Of a DNA stretch of 40,885 nucleotides, positions 9,649 through 17,651 are shown piece after piece. Position 1 is the first letter of the stretch. Every line of letters begins with the position of its first letter. The notes beneath the pieces are model-generated. The model saw only the letters and a program-made list of their open reading frames with translations, had not been told where the DNA came from and ran no database searches. The DNA is from Comamonadaceae bacterium (GTDB lineage Bacteria; Pseudomonadota; Gammaproteobacteria; Burkholderiales; Burkholderiaceae_C), in assembly GCA_947450895.1 (NCBI GenBank), contig CANFWT010000019.1, forward strand, positions 1 to 40,885. The letters are read 5' to 3'. The position numbers and the translations under genes were made by a program.

Positions 9649-10440
9649 ATGTCTGAACCCCAAGCCTTTGCGTCTAGCCCCGATCTGACGGTGGAACTGC
9701 GCGGCCCGGTGCTGTGGCTGACCATCACCCGCGAAGAGCGGCGCAACGCCATGAGCCACGGCGTGCTCGCGGGTATGGCGCAAGCCATTGCGCAGGCGCA
9801 AAGCGACCGCAGCGTGCGCGCCATTGTGGTCACTGGCGCGGGCAGCAAGGCCTTTTGCGCCGGGGCCGATTTGCAAAGCGCCCAGGCCTTTACCACCGAC
9901 TATTCCGAGCCCCACGGCCACTTGGCGCAGCTGCTGCGCGTGGCCAAGGCCAGCTACCTGCCACTGATTGCGCGCGTCAACGGCGCCTGCATGGCCGGCG
10001 GCATGGGCTTGCTGGCCATGTGCGACCTGGCGGTGGCCAGCAGCCATGCCATATTTGGCCTGCCCGAAGTGAAAGTGGGCGTGTTTCCGGCCCAGGTGCT
10101 TAGCGTCTTGCAGCACCTGATTCCCCGGCGCACCTTGGTGGAAATGTGCATCACTGGCGAGCCCCTCAGCAGCGCGCAGGCGCTGGAATACGGCTTGGTG
10201 AACTATGTGGACGACGATGTGGACGCCAAGCTGGCCTGGCTGCTGGCGCGCCTGCTGGATAAGTCCCCGGCCGCCGTGCGCCGCGGCTTGTACACCATGA
10301 AGAAGGTGGAGGCCATGGCGTTTGAAGAGTCCATGGCGTTTACCGAGAGCCAAATCGCCCTTTTCACCCTGACCGAGGACGCCCGCGAGGGCCAAAAAGC
10401 CTTCCAGGAAAAGCGCAAGCCCGTTTGGACCGGAAAATAA
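9649..10440 (+). CDS. Enoyl-CoA hydratase/isomerase family protein
   Basis: 263-residue crotonase-fold protein. Both oxyanion-hole segments are present: SKAFCAGADLQ and NGACMAGGMGLLAMCDLAVA. The first catalytic Glu of classical enoyl-CoA hydratase (GGGCELAM in the rat enzyme) is replaced by Gly (AGGMGLLAM), while the second is retained in FGLPEVKVG. This pattern occurs in subfamilies acting on branched enoyl-CoAs such as methylglutaconyl-CoA, so plain fatty-acid hydratase activity should not be assumed. The next gene (GMC oxidoreductase) starts 5 bases after the stop, which indicates a two-gene operon. Confidence 0.9.
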   Translation: MSEPQAFASSPDLTVELRGPVLWLTITREERRNAMSHGVLAGMAQAIAQAQSDRSVRAIVVTGAGSKAFCAGADLQSAQAFTTDYSEPHGHLAQLLRVAKASYLPLIARVNGACMAGGMGLLAMCDLAVASSHAIFGLPEVKVGVFPAQVLSVLQHLIPRRTLVEMCITGEPLSSAQALEYGLVNYVDDDVDAKLAWLLARLLDKSPAAVRRGLYTMKKVEAMAFEESMAFTESQIALFTLTEDAREGQKAFQEKRKPVWTGK

Positions 10441-10445
10441 GCACC

Positions 10446-12152
10446 ATGAGCGACACCACTTTTGACTACATCATCGTAGGCGCAGGCACCGCCGGTTGCC
10501 TGCTGGCCAACCGCCTGAGCGCCGACGCCTCCAAACGCGTGCTGCTGCTTGAGGCCGGGCGGCGCGACGACTACCACTGGATCCACATTCCGGTGGGCTA
10601 CCTGTATTGCATAGGCAACCCGCGCACCGACTGGCTGTTCAAAACCGAGCCCGAGCCCGGGCTCAATGGCCGCAGCCTGATTTATCCGCGCGGCAAGACG
10701 CTGGGCGGCTGCAGCAGCATCAACGGCATGATTTACATGCGCGGACAGGCGCGCGACTACGACGGCTGGGCGCAGCTGCTGGGCGACGAGAGCTGGAACT
10801 GGAAGCACAGCCTGCCCTACTTCAAACTCCACGAAGACCACCACAAAGGCGCCAGCGCCCTGCACGGCGCGCGCGGCACCGCGCCCGAGCTGATGCAAGA
10901 CGCCAGCACCGCCTACCGCCAAGTGCTGCGCCACCGCAACGCCGGGGGCGAATGGCGCGTCGACAAACAACGCCTGCGCTGGGACGTGCTCGAAGCCTTT
11001 GCCCAAGCCGCCGTGCAAGCGGGCATTCCAGCCACCGACGACTTCAACACCGGCGACAACGAGGGTGTGGGCTACTTTGAAGTCAACCAAAAAGACGGCT
11101 GGCGCTGGAACACCGCCAAGGCCTTTTTGCGCCCCACCTGCTACGGGCGGCCCAACTTTGAACTGTGGACCAGTGCGCAAGCGTCCAAGCTCGTTCTAGA
11201 AGGCGGCACTGGCGCGGACCCGCTGCGCTGCACCGGCGTGCAGGTGTGGAACGGCCACGAAATGGTGACGGCCACCGCGCGGCGGGAAGTGATTTTGAGC
11301 GCAGGCGCCGTGGCCACGCCGCAGCTCTTGCAACTCTCGGGTCTGGGGCCTGCCGAACTGCTACAAGCCAAGGGCGTGGCCGTGGTGAAAGACCTGCCCG
11401 GCGTGGGCGCCAACCTGCAAGACCACTTGCAAATCCGCGCGGTGTTCAAGGTCCAAAACACGCCCACCCTCAACACCATGGCCAACAGCCTGTGGGGCAA
11501 GGCGCGCATTGGGCTGGAATACGCCTTCAAGCGCAGCGGTCCCATGAGCATGTCGCCCAGCCAGTTGGGCGCCTTTACCCGCAGCGACCCGGCCCAGCCC
11601 TACCCCAACTTGCAGTACCACGTACAGCCGCTGAGCCTGGACGCCTTTGGTTCGCCGCTGCACACGTTTGACGCCGTCACCGCCAGCGTGTGCAATCTCA
11701 ACCCCACCAGCCGGGGCACGGTGCACATCAAGACGCCCAATTTTCAGGACGCCCCGGCCATCGCGCCCAACTACCTCAGCACCGAAGTCGACCGCAAGGT
11801 CGCCGCCGACTCGCTGCGCGTGACCCGGCGCATCCTGGCGCAAAGCGCGCTGGCGCCCTACAGCCCGCAGGAACACAAACCCGGCGTGCAGTTCCAAAGC
11901 GACGACGAACTCGCCCGCCTGGCCGGCGACATTGCCAGCACCATTTTTCACCCGGTAGGTACCACGCAAATGGGCAAGGCCGACAATCCCATGGCAGTAG
12001 TGGACACGCGCTTGCGCGTATTTGGTGTAGCAGGCCTGCGCGTGGTCGACGCCGGGGTCATGCCGCGCATTACCAGTGGCAACACCAATTCGCCCACGCT
12101 GATGATTGCCGAAAAAGCCGCGCAGTGGATCACGGAAGACGCGGCACTGTAA
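10446..12152 (+). CDS. GMC family FAD-dependent oxidoreductase (choline/alcohol dehydrogenase-like)
   Basis: 568-residue flavoprotein. The Rossmann FAD motif is YIIVGAGTAGCLLANRLS near residue 12, followed by LLLEAGRRD and the GMC signature GKTLGGCSSINGMIYMRG. Near the C-terminus are the active-site His region TIFHPVGTTQMG and VDAGVMPRITSGNTNSPTLM. Known members oxidise primary alcohols (choline, aliphatic, terpenoid or polyethylene glycol alcohols); the substrate here is unknown. Coupling to an enoyl-CoA hydratase-like gene points to catabolism of an alcohol through CoA thioesters rather than osmoprotection. The start at 10446 (MSDTTFDY) is chosen over one 21 bases upstream that would overlap the preceding gene. 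Confidence 0.94.
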   Translation: MSDTTFDYIIVGAGTAGCLLANRLSADASKRVLLLEAGRRDDYHWIHIPVGYLYCIGNPRTDWLFKTEPEPGLNGRSLIYPRGKTLGGCSSINGMIYMRGQARDYDGWAQLLGDESWNWKHSLPYFKLHEDHHKGASALHGARGTAPELMQDASTAYRQVLRHRNAGGEWRVDKQRLRWDVLEAFAQAAVQAGIPATDDFNTGDNEGVGYFEVNQKDGWRWNTAKAFLRPTCYGRPNFELWTSAQASKLVLEGGTGADPLRCTGVQVWNGHEMVTATARREVILSAGAVATPQLLQLSGLGPAELLQAKGVAVVKDLPGVGANLQDHLQIRAVFKVQNTPTLNTMANSLWGKARIGLEYAFKRSGPMSMSPSQLGAFTRSDPAQPYPNLQYHVQPLSLDAFGSPLHTFDAVTASVCNLNPTSRGTVHIKTPNFQDAPAIAPNYLSTEVDRKVAADSLRVTRRILAQSALAPYSPQEHKPGVQFQSDDELARLAGDIASTIFHPVGTTQMGKADNPMAVVDTRLRVFGVAGLRVVDAGVMPRITSGNTNSPTLMIAEKAAQWITEDAAL

Positions 12153-12338
12153 GCTTGGATGAAGCTTCACACAGGGTAAGCACCGATGCCCAGGGGGCTG
12201 CTTTACAGTATATTTACACGCCTGCCCCCAGGGCACGCAACTGCGAAAAGTGAAGGGTCCGCCCCGAGCGAAAGTCGATGCCGAGGAGATAATAAGCATT
12301 GCATCGCAATGACTCACACCTTTATAAAAAGGGTAAAA
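12153..12338. other. Non-coding stretch, possible leader RNA or sRNA
   Basis: 186 bases after the GMC stop with no convincing reading frame. It contains a TATATT -10-like element (12209-12214), a GGGGGC/GCCCCC inverted repeat (12193-12198 with 12224-12229), a perfect hairpin CATTGC-ATC-GCAATG (12297-12311) and TTGCAT-18-TATAAA (about 12299-12328), which would serve as a promoter reading into the terminator just beyond. This may be a 3' UTR, a small RNA, or an attenuated leader of the TSUP gene. No known riboswitch class was recognised. Confidence 0.3.
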
Positions 12339-12370
12339 AGCACTGGTGATCCCGGTGCTTTTTTATTTTT
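12335..12370 (+). terminator. Strong intrinsic terminator
   Basis: A-tract, then stem GCACTGG / CCGGTGC (12340-12346 with 12352-12358, one G-T wobble), loop TGATC, then TTTTTTATTTTT. It works in the plus direction and, because of the 5' A-tract, could also act on the minus strand. It ends the hydratase/GMC unit only 20 or so bases before the TSUP start codon. Confidence 0.85.
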
Positions 12371-12388
12371 GAAACGGCACGCGCGTCC

Positions 12389-13147
12389 ATGGATCTTCTT
12401 GTTGTCACGCTGGCCTCGCTGCTGGCCGGTTTTGTCGACGCGATCGTCGGCGGCGGCGGGCTGGTCTTGATGCCCGCACTGTTTGCCACCTTCCCCGGCA
12501 CCGCGCCCGCCACCTTGTTTGGCACCAACAAAGGTGCATCCGTCTGGGGCACTGCCATGGCCACCTGGCAATACAGCCGCAAGGTGACGCTGCCCTGGCC
12601 CGCACTGGGACCCGCCGCTGTGGCGGCGCTGGGCGCCTCGTTGGCCGGGGCATGGCTGGTGACACAAGTCAGCCCCCACTACCTGCGCAAAGCACTGCCC
12701 GTGTTGCTGCTACTGCTGCTGGCGTACACCCTGGCGAAAAAAGACCTGGGCCGCAGCCACGCACCGCGCTTTGCCGGTCGCGCCGAGACTGGGGTCTTGT
12801 GCGCCATCGGCACGGTTATTGGTTTTTATGACGGGTTTTTTGGCCCCGGCACCGGCAGTTTTTTCGTTTTCCTGTTGGTGCGGGTGGCCGGTTATGACTT
12901 TTTGAACGCCTCGGCCAGCGCCAAACTGCTCAACACCGCCAGCAATCTGGCGGCCTTGGGGCTGTTTGCGCTCACCGGCCACGTCTGGTGGCATTTCGTG
13001 TTGGCCATGGCAGCGGCCAACATGGCAGGCAGCCTGGCGGGTACGCACCTGGCGCTCAAGCATGGTGCGGGCTTTGTGCGCCTGGGCTTTTTGGTGGTGG
13101 TCAGCGCCCTGATATTGAAAACCGGGTGGGACGCGTTTTTACGCTGA
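12389..13147 (+). CDS. TSUP family (TauE/SafE) membrane permease
   Basis: 252-residue inner-membrane protein of the sulfite exporter TauE/SafE superfamily, closest in style to YfcA. Duplicated signature segments are visible: FVDAIVGGGGLVLMPAL followed by FGTNKGASVWGTA in the first half, and GFYDGFFGPGTGSFF followed by SASAKLLNTASNLAAL in the second. About eight hydrophobic segments. Members export sulfite, sulfonates or other small organic anions; the substrate here cannot be inferred. It starts just beyond a strong terminator and has no obvious Shine-Dalgarno, so its own promoter must lie in the preceding non-coding stretch. Confidence 0.92.
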   Translation: MDLLVVTLASLLAGFVDAIVGGGGLVLMPALFATFPGTAPATLFGTNKGASVWGTAMATWQYSRKVTLPWPALGPAAVAALGASLAGAWLVTQVSPHYLRKALPVLLLLLLAYTLAKKDLGRSHAPRFAGRAETGVLCAIGTVIGFYDGFFGPGTGSFFVFLLVRVAGYDFLNASASAKLLNTASNLAALGLFALTGHVWWHFVLAMAAANMAGSLAGTHLALKHGAGFVRLGFLVVVSALILKTGWDAFLR

Positions 13148-13222
13148 TGCAGCCCGCCCAGGGCGGGGCGCCGATGCAGACCTGTCGGCCCCCGTGCGGC
13201 AAGAAATCCAAAAAATGTGCGC

Positions 13223-14131
13223 TCAAGCGGTCAGTCGCGCCAGGGCCTCTTGGTACTTGGCCGCCGTCTTTTGGATCACCAGGTCCGGCACGCGCGGGGC
13301 GGGCGGGGTTTTGTCCCAGGGCTTGCCGTCCACCAAGGCGGTCTCCAGCCAGTCGCGTACAAACTGCTTGTCGTAGCTCGGCGGATTGGTGCCTTCTTGG
13401 TAGCTCTCCTGCGGCCAAAAACGCGAAGAGTCGGGGGTGAGCACCTCGTCCATCAGCGTCAAGGTGCCATCGGCGTCCAGGCCAAACTCGAACTTCGTGT
13501 CGGCAATGATGATGCCCTTGGTCAGCGCAAATTCGGCCGCCGCCTGGTAAAGCGCAATGCTCAGGTCCCGAATGCGGGTGGCCAAATCCAGGCCAATCAT
13601 CTCCACCGTTTGCGCGAAGGTGATGTTTTCGTCATGGTCGCCTACCGCCGCTTTGGCCGCTGGCGTGTAAATCGGCGCAGGCAGCTTGGACGCATTTTTC
13701 AGGCCCAAGGGCAAAGCCACGCCGCAGACAGCGCCGTTGTGCTGGTATTCCTTCCAGCCGCTGCCCGCCAGGTAGCCGCGCACCACGGCCTCCACCGGCA
13801 GGGGCTTGAGCCGCTTGACCAGCATGGAGCGCCCGGTGACTTGCGCCACCTCATCCGCAGTCACCACACTCTCGGGCGCGTCGCCGGTGAGGTGGATGGG
13901 GCAGATATTGAGGCCGTGGGGGCCGAGTTTTTCAAACCAGAACAGCGCCATTTGCGTCAGCAGCGCGCCCTTGCCGGGTATGGGCTCGCCCATGATGACG
14001 TCAAAAGCGCTCAGGCGGTCGCTGGCGACCATCAAGATGCGGTCGGTGCCCACGGCGTAGTTGTCACGGACTTTGCCGCGCGCAAGCAAGGTGAGAGATT
14101 TGAGGGCGGAAGTGTGCAGGGCTGAAGTCAT
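13223..14131 (-). CDS. purC: Phosphoribosylaminoimidazole-succinocarboxamide synthase
   Basis: 302-residue SAICAR synthetase, which joins aspartate to CAIR with ATP in de novo purine synthesis. Signature segments: [13 protein letters not shown] at the N-terminus, [30 protein letters not shown], and [13 protein letters not shown] near the C-terminus. The start at [13 protein letters not shown] fits the long-type betaproteobacterial enzyme; the frame stays open upstream but that sequence is the antisense side of the GST gene. Convergent with the TSUP gene; the 75-base gap has a CCCGCCC/GGGCGGG hairpin (13153-13167) without a U-tract. Confidence 0.98.
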   Translation of the reverse strand: MTSALHTSALKSLTLLARGKVRDNYAVGTDRILMVASDRLSAFDVIMGEPIPGKGALLTQMALFWFEKLGPHGLNICPIHLTGDAPESVVTADEVAQVTGRSMLVKRLKPLPVEAVVRGYLAGSGWKEYQHNGAVCGVALPLGLKNASKLPAPIYTPAAKAAVGDHDENITFAQTVEMIGLDLATRIRDLSIALYQAAAEFALTKGIIIADTKFEFGLDADGTLTLMDEVLTPDSSRFWPQESYQEGTNPPSYDKQFVRDWLETALVDGKPWDKTPPAPRVPDLVIQKTAAKYQEALARLTA

Positions 14132-14207
14132 GGGGTACGGAAGGTAAAAAGGCCGCAGGACGCAAGTGGTCGCGACAGCCCCCCAATTATCGCAAGTGCG
14201 CTGGTCT

Positions 14208-15242
14208 TCAAGCGCAAAGGCCGGCAAACAGCGGCGCGCAGCCGGTGCCTGCCAAAGCGCGGTCCACGGTGGCACGCGCCGCCGCGTCCAGGGCAGCGTA
14301 GTCGCGGCGCAACCAGGCCAGGCACTTGTCCTGGTATGGAAAGGCCTGTTGCACCCACGGCTGGCCGTCGACCATGGTGCGCAGCTCGGTTTGGCCGTCG
14401 GCCAGTGCCTGCGCATTGGCCAGCAGCAGCGGGGCGTACAAGCGCCCCACCTCAAAAAGCAGCGCCAGCACCGTAGCTGGTAGCGCATCGGGGTCCAGCC
14501 AATCGCTGCTCTGCACCTCAATGCCTGAGAGGTCATCGCACAAGCCCACCCAGCCACACACGCGCGGCGCGGTGGCCACCGCCAGCGCCATGGGGGTCGG
14601 GTCGAATTGCACCAACTGGGTCAATTGGCCGTAAGTGGCGAAGTCTGAGGCGCCGGGGCGCTGCCCCATCAAGAAGCGGTGGCTGCGCAAGTGCGCTTCG
14701 AGCAACTGCAACACCCGTGCATAACCGGCCTCAATCACCGGCTGGGTGGTCGGGTTAGAGCCCACGTAGCGCAGCCTGGGAATTTGCCGGCCCGCCACAA
14801 AGGCGGCGTATTGCGCCAGCGTGGCGTCGTCCGTGGGCGTGCCAAACCAGCTGGCCAAGATCGGGCTCGCCTTGGCAATGTCTTGGGCGTAGGTCCAGCG
14901 GTAATGGAACATGGCTTTGGACAGCCACTCGTCGGCAAAGTCTTCCAGCAAGGCGTCGATAAAGGCCAATGCCGGTGAAGGCGGCAGGGCCTGGCGACCG
15001 GCAAACTCGGCGTCAAAGCGGCGGATCAGCGGAGTGGAGTCGGTCACAGGCTGCAGGCTGCCGTCATCGCCGGGCAAGTAAAAGGTGGGCAAGAGGTGCG
15101 GCTTGGACTGCGGCAGCCCCGGCACGCCCTGGGTGGAGGGAACCATGCGGTACGCAATGCGCCGGTAGCGCAGCAGCGCCAACATCTTGCGGGTGTAGGG
15201 CGAGCCGTGCACGCCGTTGAGCAAAAGGGATGGGGCTTGCAC
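14208..15242 (-). CDS. Glutathione S-transferase-like protein
   Basis: 344 residues, longer than a typical GST (about 200-230). The N-terminal thioredoxin-like domain begins [20 protein letters not shown] with a Ser-Pro-Tyr motif where CXXC or Ser/Tyr catalytic residues lie in the fold, then HLLPTFYL and [14 protein letters not shown], the usual glutathione-binding 'DS' region. The C-terminal helical domain carries [19 protein letters not shown], the GST N-capping motif, followed by about 100 additional residues. It is similar in layout to the gene at 16016-17194, suggesting an ancient duplication. Last gene of the accessory cluster; 76 bases separate it from purC. Substrate unknown. Confidence 0.8.
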   Translation of the reverse strand: MQAPSLLLNGVHGSPYTRKMLALLRYRRIAYRMVPSTQGVPGLPQSKPHLLPTFYLPGDDGSLQPVTDSTPLIRRFDAEFAGRQALPPSPALAFIDALLEDFADEWLSKAMFHYRWTYAQDIAKASPILASWFGTPTDDATLAQYAAFVAGRQIPRLRYVGSNPTTQPVIEAGYARVLQLLEAHLRSHRFLMGQRPGASDFATYGQLTQLVQFDPTPMALAVATAPRVCGWVGLCDDLSGIEVQSSDWLDPDALPATVLALLFEVGRLYAPLLLANAQALADGQTELRTMVDGQPWVQQAFPYQDKCLAWLRRDYAALDAAARATVDRALAGTGCAPLFAGLCA

Positions 15243-15311
15243 TAACTCTCTCCTAGGGCTGCTAAGGGGGAAGAACTTGCATGGTGGGGGGTGATGCGCA
15301 CTTCATGCCAA

Positions 15312-15935
15312 TCAGGGGGGGTCTATGGATCCTTGCGGCACCTCGGCCACCGGGCCATGAAAACTGCGGAACTGCGGCATGAAGAAGAAAACCCGCACCG
15401 GACGCGGCAGCTGCACCACCCAAGTCTGCGCGAGCGTCACGCGTCGCAGGCTGTAGCCGGGTGGCAAACCCAAGGCCGGCATGCCGGGAAGCGCATCCAC
15501 TTGTTCGACAAAGTGCTGGCCTTCGGGGCTGACCAGGAATTCAACTTGGCTACCAGTTGCAAACACGGCGTTGTGGTATTTCTCCACTGACATCTCGATG
15601 CCTATGGTGCCAGGCAGTGGCTTGGGGCGGCCCGCTTTGGCCACCAACCGGAAGCGGCGCCCGCCAAACGCCGCTTCGACCAAGGCACCGTCCTTAGCAG
15701 CGCCGGGCGATCGGTCGAACCACGCCAGGTCCATCGAGGCGACGCCAGGACCGTACTTGACCATGGGCGCATCGATTGCCAACGCTGCCACGTCTGCCGA
15801 GGTGACCTGGTCCACGCTGAGCCAGACTTCACCGGTCAGGGGGTTCATCAGCTCCATCATGGTGGGGCGGATTCCATCCACCCGGTTGATGGCGGGCACA
15901 TGGCTTGGGATGGCTTGGAGCAATGCGGTAGTCAT
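15312..15935 (-). CDS. Unrecognised soluble protein in the GST/dehalogenase cluster
   Basis: 207 residues from ATG 15935 (MTTALLQAIPSHVPAINRVD). No signal peptide or membrane segment. It is Pro/Gly-rich with many beta-strand-like stretches (RFRLVAKAGRPKPLPGTIGI, AQTWVVQLPRPVRVFFFMP), loosely reminiscent of acetoacetate-decarboxylase-type beta barrels, but no diagnostic motif was found and I do not assign a function. A GTG at 16019 overlaps the upstream stop codon as GTGA and would add 28 low-complexity residues; translational coupling makes this alternative start possible. Flanked on both sides by GST-like genes. Confidence 0.6.
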   Translation of the reverse strand: MTTALLQAIPSHVPAINRVDGIRPTMMELMNPLTGEVWLSVDQVTSADVAALAIDAPMVKYGPGVASMDLAWFDRSPGAAKDGALVEAAFGGRRFRLVAKAGRPKPLPGTIGIEMSVEKYHNAVFATGSQVEFLVSPEGQHFVEQVDALPGMPALGLPPGYSLRRVTLAQTWVVQLPRPVRVFFFMPQFRSFHGPVAEVPQGSIDPP

Positions 15936-16015
15936 GGGGGCTTCACTTTCGGTCGTAACGTCACTTTCTGCGGCAGGTGCGCTCGGGCGACCGGTCGCAC
16001 CCTGCCTTGGCAAGC

Positions 16016-17194
16016 TCACGCCCAGACTTCCAGGTGGTCTTGCCGCAGCACACGCCGAGCGGCCGTGAGGGTGAGCAAATCCCCCAGTCCATGCTCGGAA
16101 AAATAGGCGTGCACGCGGCTTTGTTCGCCCGGCACCAGGGCGCCAAAGGCGTCGGTAATGCGCTGCAGCATGTACAGGCTGTAGGGCGAAACCATGGCTT
16201 CTAGCTCCACGCCGCGCAACGCAAAGCGGCCTTGTCCGATGGTGCGCACCTGGGGCTTGCCGCCCACCGGCGTGCCGGGGGCCAGATCGCCCTGCGCGGC
16301 CAGCCAGGCGTTGCTGTGGCTAACAATCATCTGCACTTCGGGCAGGTAGTCCTGCGCCATCAGACGCAGCACCGGGCCCAGGGTGGCGGGCACGGCGTCT
16401 GCGGGCGGCAGCGCAAAAGCCATTGCAGGAAACTCTGGCGTATCCGGGTCATTGGCCATCATCCGTTCGGTCCAGCGAAACACGCTGGGCGCCTTGCGCT
16501 TCATCAGGTCTGCGGGGTAGGGGTCGCGCCCCAGGTGGGCGAACAAATTGGCAATAAAGCCAAAGTCCGCCACCGTGGGCTGGCCGCCCAGCAGGTAGGG
16601 CTGCTGCCTGAAATGCGCGTCCAGCGCCAGCAGCAATTCCTCGTAAGCCGCCTCGACCACGGGCGCGCTGGCGGCTGTGATGCCCAGCTTGGGCAGGTAA
16701 GCGTTGAGGTAGCCCATAAAGCCATCGAGCTGCTGGTCGATGGCCGGCTGCGCCATGCCCGCCGCGCGGTAGGCCAGACCGAATTCATGGCGCAAAAAGG
16801 TCTCGTTGTAGGCGCGGTAGCTCCAGCGGTAGTGCATGGCCGCACGCACCTGGCCCTCGCCGCCAAACATGTCCAGCGCCAGCGCCACCAGGCGCTGCAA
16901 AGACTGCTGGGGATAAACGCTAAAGCGGGCGTGGCCCTGGCGCTCCAGGTGGTCGATGATGTCGGCAGTGTCTTGCACCAGGGTGCCGTCGGCCAAGCGG
17001 ACCACCGGGTTGATAAAGCGCTTGACGGCGGGCATGACCTCCCTGGCGAACACCGGGTCGGTGGGCAGGCGTTCTACGTAGGGAATGCCTTGCTTGCGCA
17101 GGTAGCTGCGCACCTTGCCGGTGTACAGGCCCACGGGCGCACCAAACAGGGTGAGCGGCGCGCGCTCGGCTAAGGGGACTTCGGCCGTGCTCAT
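16016..17194 (-). CDS. Glutathione S-transferase-like protein, long form
   Basis: 392 residues from MSTAEVPLAERAPLTLFGAP, with a good GGAAAGG Shine-Dalgarno. Thioredoxin-like domain LFGAPVGLYTGKVRSYLRKQ, then RFINPVVRLADGTLVQDTADII (the position where GSTs read 'ES/DS'), and a C-terminal all-helical domain with YLLGGQPTVADFGFIANLF, the GST N-capping motif. About 120 residues follow the normal GST end. Same architecture as 14208-15242. It starts 13 bases after the small membrane protein gene and overlaps the next gene's alternative GTG start by a GTGA. Probable glutathione-dependent or binding protein of unknown substrate. Confidence 0.8.
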   Translation of the reverse strand: MSTAEVPLAERAPLTLFGAPVGLYTGKVRSYLRKQGIPYVERLPTDPVFAREVMPAVKRFINPVVRLADGTLVQDTADIIDHLERQGHARFSVYPQQSLQRLVALALDMFGGEGQVRAAMHYRWSYRAYNETFLRHEFGLAYRAAGMAQPAIDQQLDGFMGYLNAYLPKLGITAASAPVVEAAYEELLLALDAHFRQQPYLLGGQPTVADFGFIANLFAHLGRDPYPADLMKRKAPSVFRWTERMMANDPDTPEFPAMAFALPPADAVPATLGPVLRLMAQDYLPEVQMIVSHSNAWLAAQGDLAPGTPVGGKPQVRTIGQGRFALRGVELEAMVSPYSLYMLQRITDAFGALVPGEQSRVHAYFSEHGLGDLLTLTAARRVLRQDHLEVWA

Positions 17195-17207
17195 GGTGCC
17201 TTTCCGT

Positions 17208-17651
17208 TCAGACTGCAGGTGTCTGCGCCGCAGGCAGCGCCAAGGCAAAAAAACCGATGGCCACTGGCAACATGACCACGCTGACATAGTGCTCCGGCGG
17301 GCGGTGCGCCGGTTTGCGCCGCACCAACCACCAGCGCGCCACCAGCAGGCTGCGCTCCCCTATTAGCAAAAGCAGCACCAGCGGTGCGAGCATCTGGTAA
17401 TGCCCTGCCACCGCCAAGATCAGCAGGCCCCACGAAATCTGGGTGGCGCCCAGCCAGCCGAACACGCCAATGACCAGCTCGCGCTGCGCGCCCAAATTCA
17501 GCCCGCCGATGGACTCGGCGCCGCCATCGCGAAAAAAGTGGTGAATCAGCCCCGGAACCAGCGTAATCACCCCCACAAAGCCCAAAAACACCAAGGACCA
17601 GGGGTGGCCGGTGTAGTGCTCGGCCCACAGGCCTTGTGCCAGCGCGTTCAC
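17208..17651 (-). CDS. Small integral membrane protein of unknown function
   Basis: 147 residues from GTG 17651, which overlaps the upstream hydrolase stop codon as GTGA; an ATG at 17693 would overlap it by 46 bases and is less likely. Four hydrophobic segments (SLVFLGFVGVITLVPGLIHH, VIGVFGWLGATQISWGLLIL, MLAPLVLLLLIGERSLLVA, VVMLPVAIGFFALALPA). No family recognised; the size and topology resemble small DoxX/DUF4345-like proteins, which is only a suggestion. Its tight coupling to a dehalogenase-like gene and a GST-like gene makes it part of the same unit. Confidence 0.75.
   Translation of the reverse strand: MNALAQGLWAEHYTGHPWSLVFLGFVGVITLVPGLIHHFFRDGGAESIGGLNLGAQRELVIGVFGWLGATQISWGLLILAVAGHYQMLAPLVLLLLIGERSLLVARWWLVRRKPAHRPPEHYVSVVMLPVAIGFFALALPAAQTPAV

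Noticed and set aside
12153..12338. Known riboswitch (SAH, guanidine, c-di-GMP or similar)
   Set aside because: Fragments such as CCGAGGAG look suggestive, but none of the consensus cores could be completed.
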